Shown here: positions 10,263 through 16,522 of the stretch, in pieces
How the letters are laid out: each line of letters starts with the position of its first letter
How positions within the stretch are numbered: the first letter of the stretch is position 1
DNA from: Caldilineaceae bacterium
GTDB taxonomy: Bacteria > Chloroflexota > Anaerolineae > Caldilineales > Caldilineaceae
Assembly (NCBI GenBank): GCA_020433455.1
Contig: JAGRCP010000037.1
Location: 24,761-88,760, forward strand
DNA length: 64,000 nucleotides
Reading direction: 5' to 3'
Made by a program: the position numbers and the translations under genes
The notes under the pieces: model-generated
Databases searched by the model: none
Told to the model about the DNA's origin: nothing
The model's input: only the letters and a program-made list of their open reading frames with translations

Positions 10263-10356
10263 AGAATAAAGAGTAAAGATTAAAGATTAAAGATTGGGTT
10301 GAGCGTCCCCTGAGCGGTACTCAACCCAATCTTTAATCTTCAATCATCAATCATCT
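10263..10356. repeat. Heptamer repeat array folding into a 21-bp hairpin
   Basis: The left side reads as heptamers AGAATAA, AGAGTAA, AGATTAA, AGATTAA, AGATTGG (10263-10297). The right side reads as CAACCCA, ATCTTTA, ATCTTCA, ATCATCA, ATCATCT (10322-10356). 10283-10303 pairs perfectly with 10320-10340 around a 16-base loop. It fills the spacer between the binding protein and the first permease, and could act as an attenuator or an mRNA stabiliser. Confidence 0.7.
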
Positions 10357-10361
10357 CCCTT

Positions 10362-11267
10362 ATGAATTTAACTATTCGCCAACGCCGAATCGTATGGGCT
10401 TACAGCTTTTTGAGCGTAAGCCTGATTTTCTTTCTCTTTATTCGCTGGTATCCGACCCTGCTGGCCGTTAACATCAGCTTCCGGGATTGGAATGTTTTTG
10501 CCGGTTCCGGAGAGTGGGTGGGGCTGCAAAATTACGCGGACATTTGGGAAGACCTGTTCAAGCCGCGCAGCGCCGTACGCGCCGCCTTCTGGAATACGCT
10601 GCGCTATGTGCTCTTCGGCGTTCCCCTCCAGCTAGTCCTGGCGCTGGGCATTGCCATGCTCCTGGGGCAGATTCGCCGCTTTGCCGGTTTTTTTCGGGCC
10701 GCTTACTTTGTCCCCTATGTGACCTCGTTTGTCGCGGTTGCCTTTGTGTGGCGCTGGCTGTACCAGCCTCAGATCGGCCTGCTCAATCAGATCATCACGG
10801 GGTTGGGTCTGCCCATGCAGCCGTTCCTGACCAGCCCTTCTCAGGCGCTGCCCAGCATTACGCTGGTCGCCGTCTGGCGCAGCATCGGCTTTGCCATCAT
10901 CATCTTTCTCGCCGGGCTGCAACAAATTCCCGACATGTATTACGAAGCAGCCCAGATTGACGGCGCTAACCGCTGGCAACTCTTCCGCCGTATTACCTTG
11001 CCCCTGCTCAATCCCGTCATCGTCTATCTGGCCGTCCTGCAGACCATCCAGTTCCTGCGCATGTTCGATCTGGTGCAGAATATGAGCACCGACAATGCCG
11101 GCGGCCCCCTTAAGAGCACAACCACCGTCGTGCTGGAGGTCTACAAGGAGGGCTTCTCCGGCTATAACATGGGCTACGCCGGCGCGCTTACGGTCATTCT
11201 CTTTCTCGTCATTCTGCTCATCACCATGCTGCAATTGCGGGTTCTGTCCCGACGCGTGGATTATTAA
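10362..11267 (+). CDS. Sugar-type ABC transporter permease (MalF/UgpA-like)
   Basis: A 301-residue inner-membrane protein with six predicted membrane spans. The EAA loop that contacts the ATPase reads YYEAAQIDGANRWQLFRRIT. It pairs with the MalG-like permease 21 bases downstream. No good ribosome-binding site is seen; the sequence before the ATG is the heptamer array. No ATPase gene is in the cluster, so a shared MalK-type ATPase, such as the one at 25878-26984, is expected to serve it. Confidence 0.88.
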   Translation: MNLTIRQRRIVWAYSFLSVSLIFFLFIRWYPTLLAVNISFRDWNVFAGSGEWVGLQNYADIWEDLFKPRSAVRAAFWNTLRYVLFGVPLQLVLALGIAMLLGQIRRFAGFFRAAYFVPYVTSFVAVAFVWRWLYQPQIGLLNQIITGLGLPMQPFLTSPSQALPSITLVAVWRSIGFAIIIFLAGLQQIPDMYYEAAQIDGANRWQLFRRITLPLLNPVIVYLAVLQTIQFLRMFDLVQNMSTDNAGGPLKSTTTVVLEVYKEGFSGYNMGYAGALTVILFLVILLITMLQLRVLSRRVDY

Positions 11268-11288
11268 AGAAACATTCGGAATTTCACT

Positions 11289-12188
11289 ATGACCGTACTT
11301 GACTCCAGCGCAGATCGCACACTCGAAGCTGCCGAGCGGCTTGTTCAGACTCCGGGGCCGCGCCGCGCCTGGTCGTGGGACCTGGCCCTGGTCTATCTGC
11401 TGCTGACGCTGGGGGCCATCGTCATGGTGGCGCCCTTTTTATGGATGTTGCTCACCAGCATCAAGCCCGCGCCGGAATTGGTGCAGTTTTCTTTTCTGCC
11501 CCAGAATCCTACGCTGGAAAATTATGCCAAAGTGTTGACCACCAGCAACTTTGGACGCTGGTACTTCAACAGCCTCTTTATTGCAACCATCAGCACCCTG
11601 AGCGTGGCGTTTTTCGACAGCCTGGTGGGTTATACCCTCAATAAGTTTGAATTTCCGGGCAAGAACATTATTTTCATGGGCATTTTGGCAACCCTCATGA
11701 TTCCTACGGAAATGCTGATTATTCCCTGGTTTAACATGAGCGTGCAGTTTGGCTGGAATGCGGGCAATGCCCAATATTGGGGCATCGTCTTCCCCGGCAT
11801 TATCACTGCGGTGGGCATTTTTCTCATGCGTCAGTTTTTTGACGGCGTGCCGAATGAACTGCTGGATGCCGCCCGCATTGACGGCGTCAATGAGTTCGGT
11901 ATTTTCTGGCGCGTGGCCATGCCCCTGGTTAAACCGGCCATTGCCGCACTTTGCATCTTCAACTTTATCGGCAACTGGAACGCCTACCTCTGGCCCCTCA
12001 TCATCGCCAGCGGCCGGGAATTTTATACGCTGCCTGTAGGGCTCAGCACCTTCATCGGCGAATCCACCACGGCCTGGGAAAAGATCATGACCGGCGCCAG
12101 CCTGGCCACCATTCCCCTTCTGCTCATCTTTATCATTTTCCAGCGCCAGATTATCAAGGGCATCGCCCTCACCGGTCTCAAAGGGTAA
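11289..12188 (+). CDS. Sugar-type ABC transporter permease (MalG/UgpE-like)
   Basis: A 299-residue inner-membrane protein with a cytoplasmic N-terminal ~35 residues and six spans. The EAA loop is ELLDAARIDGVNEFGIFWRV, typical of MalG-type subunits, and the C-terminus ends GIALTGLKG as is usual for this family. It forms the second half of the translocation pore with the preceding permease. Confidence 0.88.
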   Translation: MTVLDSSADRTLEAAERLVQTPGPRRAWSWDLALVYLLLTLGAIVMVAPFLWMLLTSIKPAPELVQFSFLPQNPTLENYAKVLTTSNFGRWYFNSLFIATISTLSVAFFDSLVGYTLNKFEFPGKNIIFMGILATLMIPTEMLIIPWFNMSVQFGWNAGNAQYWGIVFPGIITAVGIFLMRQFFDGVPNELLDAARIDGVNEFGIFWRVAMPLVKPAIAALCIFNFIGNWNAYLWPLIIASGREFYTLPVGLSTFIGESTTAWEKIMTGASLATIPLLLIFIIFQRQIIKGIALTGLKG

Positions 12189-12199
12189 GCCCGTTAAAA

Positions 12200-12234
12200 A
12201 TTCTCCATTAACTATTCTCCATTAACCATTACCC
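12200..12234. repeat. Five-unit heptamer array before the lyase gene
   Basis: Reads ATTCTCC, ATTAACT, ATTCTCC, ATTAACC, ATTACCC and runs directly into the next start codon, leaving no recognisable Shine-Dalgarno. Confidence 0.65.
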
Positions 12235-13713
12235 ATGTCCTCATTTCCGCACCCAATCTACTCACAACACGTCCTCCAGCCGGCCTACCGCGACGCGCAA
12301 GCCTATCTCTTCGAGCCCATGCTGGCCGCGCACGAAGCCCAGGCCGTCATGCTCACCCGCTGCGGCATCATCAGCCGGGAGAACGGAGCCGCATTAGTCC
12401 AGGCTGTGGCCGATATTCGCGCCATGGGCCCCGAAGCGCTGGCTTATCAACCCGGCGTCGAAGACCTTTTCTTTCGCATAGAATCGCTGATTATTGAGCG
12501 CGTGGGCCCTGACTACGGCGGCAATCTGCAACTGGCCCGCAGCCGCAATGACCTGGGCCACGCTCTGGCGCGGATGGCTTTGCGCGGGGATATCCTGATC
12601 CTGTATGCCGATCTGCTTTTGCTGCGTCAAGCCGTGCTCGCATTGGCCCGGCGTCACGTAGAGACGATTATGCCGGGCTACACCCACACCCAGCCCGCTC
12701 AGCCCGTCACCTTCGCCCATTACCTGGCCGGCGTCCTCACCGCGTTGCAAAAGGACCAGGCGCGCCTGGCTGCCGCCTACGCCAACATGAACGAGTCGCC
12801 TTTGGGGGCGGCTGCGTTTACCGGCGTAGGCTTTCCGATCGATCGCACATTGACGGCCCAACTGCTGGGCTTTGACCGCGTCATCACCAGCACCCAGCAC
12901 GCCATCGGCGCGGGCGATAACCTGACCGACACGTCCTTTGCGCTTCAATCTTTGAGTACCAATCTGGGGCGGGTGACCCACGATCTTCTCAACCGGGCCA
13001 TGCAGGAGACCAACGCCTTGCACGTGGATGACAGCTTTATCCAGATCAGCTCCATCATGCCCCAAAAGCGCAATCCCGTGGTCCTGGAGCACCTGCGCGC
13101 GCGTCTGAGCCGCGCGCTGGGATATGCCCAGACGGTGGTGCTCCAATGCCACAATATTCCCTACGGCGATACCCAGGACATCGAGGATGAGATTCTGCCG
13201 CCCCTCTACAGTGGACTGGATGCCATGCGGGAGTGCGTGACGCTCTACACCGCGTTCTTTGAAACTTTGACGCTGAATGAAGCGCATCTGCGCGCACAGG
13301 CCGGCTTCGGCTTTACCACCGCCACCGAATTGGCCGATACGCTGGTGCGGGAGGCGGGCTTGCCCTTCCGCCAGGCCCACAAGATCGTGGCGACCATGGT
13401 GCAGAACGCGGTCAAAGCCGGATTGGGCAGCGATGCGCTGACGTTGGCGATGCTGCAAGCCGCGGCCCGGACGGTGCTGGGCGAGGAATTGGCCTTTAGC
13501 GAAGAGCAGTTCACCCGTGCGCTGGACCCGGAACACTTCGTCGCGGTGCGCACCGTCCCCGGCGGCGTCGCGCCGGAAGCCACCGACTCTCTGCTGGACG
13601 AGCTGGCCCAGCAGATTCAGATGGATGAGGAGTGGCTGGAAGACGCACGCGAGCGTCTTCACCGGGCTGACGCCTATCGTGCACGCGAGGTGCAACTGCT
13701 TGTAGAAGGATAG
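12235..13713 (+). CDS. Argininosuccinate lyase-like protein (fumarase/aspartase superfamily)
   Basis: A 492-residue protein of the ArgH/aspartase superfamily. The signature loop is SSIMPQKRNP, HTQPAQPVTFAHYL matches the ArgH active-site region, and SPLGAAAFTGVGFPIDR is ArgH-like. Where true ArgH has the TGRSRND motif, this reads LARSRND, and the ED-HM-E stretch before it is also altered (VEDLFFRIE). Together with its place at the end of an ABC importer cluster beside an amidohydrolase, this suggests a paralogue that eliminates an amine or similar group from a related substrate, not necessarily arginine biosynthesis. True ArgH remains possible. Confidence 0.7.
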   Translation: MSSFPHPIYSQHVLQPAYRDAQAYLFEPMLAAHEAQAVMLTRCGIISRENGAALVQAVADIRAMGPEALAYQPGVEDLFFRIESLIIERVGPDYGGNLQLARSRNDLGHALARMALRGDILILYADLLLLRQAVLALARRHVETIMPGYTHTQPAQPVTFAHYLAGVLTALQKDQARLAAAYANMNESPLGAAAFTGVGFPIDRTLTAQLLGFDRVITSTQHAIGAGDNLTDTSFALQSLSTNLGRVTHDLLNRAMQETNALHVDDSFIQISSIMPQKRNPVVLEHLRARLSRALGYAQTVVLQCHNIPYGDTQDIEDEILPPLYSGLDAMRECVTLYTAFFETLTLNEAHLRAQAGFGFTTATELADTLVREAGLPFRQAHKIVATMVQNAVKAGLGSDALTLAMLQAAARTVLGEELAFSEEQFTRALDPEHFVAVRTVPGGVAPEATDSLLDELAQQIQMDEEWLEDARERLHRADAYRAREVQLLVEG

Positions 13714-13793
13714 AATCGGGCCGCCTCCACCCCGCACTCATAGCGGACAATCTGCGCGCCCATTTTTAGGAAATGATGATTTTTACCGGTTTT

Positions 13794-15326
13794 TCACTGA
13801 GTGGCAGCGGTATGGAAATATAATTCCCCGAAACGGGTGGTAATTTCCCCCTGAACGCATCTCCCATCCACAACAACGGAGAGCCGCCGCATGACCAGCG
13901 GCTTCCAGATGACCTTGTCCGCAATCAGTTTTTGGAGCTGGAGCAGGACATCTTGGCGCGCCTGAGCATCGGCTGTACCGAGCGCATGAAAGATAAGCTC
14001 GGCTGCATCGCTCTCCGGATAGGCGAGAAGATTGCGCGGCCCCGGCCCCAAAAAAGCGGCAACCGCTGTGTAATCCCACCAGGCGTAGTCAAAAAGCAGC
14101 AGGTCGTAGGCATGCCGGCCTGCGATGATCTCGGCGTAGGGAACCGCCTGGACAGTAACATCAATGCCGACCGCGTGCAATTGGCCCTGAATCTCCTGGG
14201 CAAACCGGCGATGGATGGGAGAATCGGCGGCCAATAAGGTGATGCGTCGTGCCTGCAATGGGCTTAGATCGCTCAAAAGCGCGGCGCTTTGGGCGGGATT
14301 GTAGGGGATGCGATATGCCGCGGCGCGTTCGTTATAGCCGTTGGCCGGCGGCGTAAAGATGGTGTCGGCGGAGACAAAGGCGTCGGAGATGGCCAACGCC
14401 TGGCTATCGACGGCCTGGGCGACGGCACGGCGAGCGTCAGTATTCTGCCATGTCGGGGAGAGGAAATTGAAGCCCAGATAGGTTATGCCGCCCCAGGCAT
14501 TGTAGGTGTGAAAACGCTCCTCGCTTTCCAATTGCGCCGCCTCAGCCGGATCATCCAGGCTCAACACGCAGATGCGACCATTTTCCAATTGCCTGAGGCG
14601 TTGTTCGGCATCCGCCTCAAAGAGGATCTCCACTTCAGGGATGCGCACCTTAATCGGTTTGTCGCCTTCAGGCAGCATGTGGTGATAAGAGGCAAATCGA
14701 GGCAAGGTGATGGATTGATTCGGCTTGTAGCGCTCTTGATCGAATTGGTAGGGGCCGGTGCAGGCGACAAAGCGTGTTTCCGGCGTGGTGCGGGGTGAAA
14801 GAATGCCGCTGTAGGCGTTGGCCAGAACGCGTCGAGGGTACTCATAATCGGGGATTGGCAAGGTGATACGCACGCTGCGCTCATCATCCAGCGCCTCGAA
14901 TTGTACACCGTCCAGCAGCGGTGTGAGCGGAGAGGCCTGTAATGTTTGCAGGCGTCGAAAACTCTGCACAACCGCGGCCGGGGTCAACGGTTCGCCGTCG
15001 TGAAAGTAGATATCCGGTCGCAGGCGGATGATCAATTGGCGATCGTCTTCACTGTATGCCACATCGTCTTCGGCCAGCCAACCGCGCAGATCACCGGATT
15101 GATCTTCCCAAAAGAGCGGCTCGCAGACGTGGCGAAAGACTTCGTATGCCACTGGATTTGATGTGCGCTGTGGGTCATAGACAGCCGGATCAAATCCCCA
15201 GGCAATGGTTAGCGGTCGTCCGCCCAGATCCGCGATGTGAAAGACGAACCAGGCGACAATCGCGGCCGCGGCGATTAAAAACCCGCCGATGGTCCAACGA
15301 CGGGACGGGGATCGATGTCCGCTCAT
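13794..15326 (-). CDS. Membrane-anchored solute-binding protein, family 5 (peptide/nickel type)
   Basis: A 510-residue protein with a single N-terminal transmembrane segment (about residues 11-31, no lipobox Cys) followed by an SBP_bac_5 fold: VFRHVCEPLFW, LIIRLRPDIYFHDGEPLTPAAVV and the typical ARRAVAQAVD motif are present. Family members bind oligopeptides, nickel or sugars outside the membrane. No permease or ATPase lies beside it. Instead the gene overlaps (ATGA) the end of a membrane-tethered winged-helix regulator transcribed just before it. A sensing role is therefore more likely than transport. This resembles E. coli SgrR, which joins a DNA-binding domain to an SBP_bac_5 domain in one chain, but here the parts are separate. 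Confidence 0.8.
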   Translation of the reverse strand: MSGHRSPSRRWTIGGFLIAAAAIVAWFVFHIADLGGRPLTIAWGFDPAVYDPQRTSNPVAYEVFRHVCEPLFWEDQSGDLRGWLAEDDVAYSEDDRQLIIRLRPDIYFHDGEPLTPAAVVQSFRRLQTLQASPLTPLLDGVQFEALDDERSVRITLPIPDYEYPRRVLANAYSGILSPRTTPETRFVACTGPYQFDQERYKPNQSITLPRFASYHHMLPEGDKPIKVRIPEVEILFEADAEQRLRQLENGRICVLSLDDPAEAAQLESEERFHTYNAWGGITYLGFNFLSPTWQNTDARRAVAQAVDSQALAISDAFVSADTIFTPPANGYNERAAAYRIPYNPAQSAALLSDLSPLQARRITLLAADSPIHRRFAQEIQGQLHAVGIDVTVQAVPYAEIIAGRHAYDLLLFDYAWWDYTAVAAFLGPGPRNLLAYPESDAAELIFHALGTADAQARQDVLLQLQKLIADKVIWKPLVMRRLSVVVDGRCVQGEITTRFGELYFHTAATQ

Positions 15327-16063
15327 TGAAGGTCCTGCCCATTGATTGCTTCATCCAGATGCAGGCGATAGCCGACGCCATGCACGGTCAGGAGATATTG
15401 GGGACTGGACGGAACCGGTTCAATACGCTGGCGCAGCCGATAGGCCAATTGGCGCAACCGATCGCGTTGTTCGGGGTAAAGGCCGTCCTGGGCATGGGGT
15501 TCTTCCGGCCAGACATAGTTGAAGAGTGACAGAACGGTGACCGTCTCGCCCGGCTGGGTGAGCAGACAATCCAGCATCTGTTGTTCTGTGGGCGTCAATG
15601 ACAAGGCCGACCAATCGGGCTTTGAACTTGCCTCAGTCTGAATCGTCGCTGATGGCTCTTCCTGATGCGCCAACAGGATTCCCAGCGCCCCCTTTTCGCC
15701 ATCTTCACACAACGGCGCGGCATAGAGATCCACATCAGCATCCGGCCAGGAATTCTCCCTGATCCAGCGCTCTTCAACCGTTGCCTCACTGAGCAGATCC
15801 ACCAGCGTCTGCCGGGATTGGGATTTATCCAGGCGGCGCCAAACTTGGTCTGCAGCGCGGTTCAGCGGCTGCAATCCTTTGGCGCGCGTGTAGAAGAAAA
15901 GCGGCTGCCGATCCAGCAGTCGGTCCGTCTCGGCCATGGCAGCGGGCAGCGAAACGCGCCTCATTGCCAATATGGCCAAGCCCAGGATAATCGCCAGGAC
16001 GATGAGCGCCGCAAGCAAGACCTGCCATGTGGGCGCAGACCAATAGAGGGTCGAAGGGATCAT
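15323..16063 (-). CDS. Membrane-tethered OmpR/PhoB-type winged-helix regulator
   Basis: A 246-residue protein. Residues ~13-33 form one transmembrane helix followed by MRRV, so the rest should be cytoplasmic. Residues ~45-135 look PAS-like (FFYTRAKGLQPLNRAADQVW), though this is a weak assignment. Residues ~150-240 are a Trans_reg_C domain: SLTPTEQQMLDCLL, then ending YLLTVHGVGYRL, the wing of OmpR-type proteins. There is no phosphoacceptor receiver domain. GGGAG lies eight bases before the ATG. The gene is first in a two-gene unit with the anchored solute-binding protein. Direct repeats of TGTCACA upstream fit the binding mode of PhoB-like regulators and suggest autoregulation. Confidence 0.75.
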   Translation of the reverse strand: MIPSTLYWSAPTWQVLLAALIVLAIILGLAILAMRRVSLPAAMAETDRLLDRQPLFFYTRAKGLQPLNRAADQVWRRLDKSQSRQTLVDLLSEATVEERWIRENSWPDADVDLYAAPLCEDGEKGALGILLAHQEEPSATIQTEASSKPDWSALSLTPTEQQMLDCLLTQPGETVTVLSLFNYVWPEEPHAQDGLYPEQRDRLRQLAYRLRQRIEPVPSSPQYLLTVHGVGYRLHLDEAINGQDLQ

Positions 16064-16112
16064 GAACAGTTCTCCCGTGTGAATTCACCACCGTGAAGGT
16101 CCATATCATAGA

Positions 16113-16154
16113 TGTGACAGGACTATTGTCACAAAAATCTCACAGAGTGTCACA
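16113..16154 (-). promoter_or_regulatory. Candidate operator: phased TGTCACA repeats
   Basis: TGTCACA at 16127-16133, TCTCACA at 16138-16144 and TGTCACA at 16148-16154 are spaced 11 and 10 bases, one helical turn. An inverted copy, TGTGACA, is at 16113-16119. PhoB/OmpR-family proteins bind such direct repeats in tandem. The set lies 50-91 bases upstream of the regulator start. Confidence 0.5.
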
Positions 16155-16203
16155 GATTTTTGCGGCGGATCGTGGTACCGTTCGGGGGTCATGCGAATGG
16201 GCA

Positions 16204-16250
16204 GCGGTTGAAACCGCCGCCTGCTATGAGAAACCGGCTTAAAGCCGGTT
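16204..16250. repeat. Pair of REP-like hairpins
   Basis: GCGGT-TGAA-ACCGC (16204-16217) and AACCGGCTT-A-AAGCCGGTT (16232-16250), separated by 14 bases. Such paired short hairpins are common as dispersed intergenic repeats. No second copy was seen in this window. Confidence 0.45.
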
Positions 16251-16301
16251 CGTCGATCGGAGACCCGCGTACTTCAGCGCATTTCCCGTCCCAAGAGTCG
16301 A

Positions 16302-16509
16302 ATTGATTCGGGTGTGTTCAAAATCGGTTGAAAGCGCTTGAAGTCGATCCTGGCCTGTACTAATTGCCTCACCCTGCTTCGCCTCCTCGACGGAGGCTGC
16401 GCGTCCTTCTCCATCCAGGTGGAGAGGGACAGCCGTGGCGCCTGAAGCGCCGCGGCAGGGTGAGGCAATTGACGGCGCCAACTCGTTTTGAACACACCCT
16501 ATTGATTCG
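16302..16509. mobile_element. MITE-like insertion with terminal inverted repeats and target duplication
   Basis: The element (16310-16500) has terminal inverted repeats GGGTGTGTTCAAAA (16310-16323) and TTTTGAACACACCC (16486-16499). It has an inner pair AATTGCCTCACCCTGC (16362-16377) and its complement (16455-16470), and small hairpins in its centre. It is flanked by ATTGATTC(G) on both sides (16302-16310 and 16501-16509), as expected for an 8-9 bp target duplication. It codes for no transposase, so it would need one in trans. It ends 22 bases before the start of the C92 protein gene. Confidence 0.7.
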
Positions 16510-16522
16510 TCGGCTTGACACC

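Noticed and set aside
12394..13737. Long minus-strand open frame opposite the argininosuccinate-lyase-like gene
   Set aside because: The plus strand has the lyase signature; the antisense frame is low-complexity Gln/His/Arg-rich and has no recognisable domain.
16364..16522. Upstream extension of the C92 protein from a TTG
   Set aside because: This stretch lies inside the inserted MITE-like element and encodes an Arg/Pro-rich sequence; the ATG at 16523 is immediately followed by the expected N-terminus and membrane helix.
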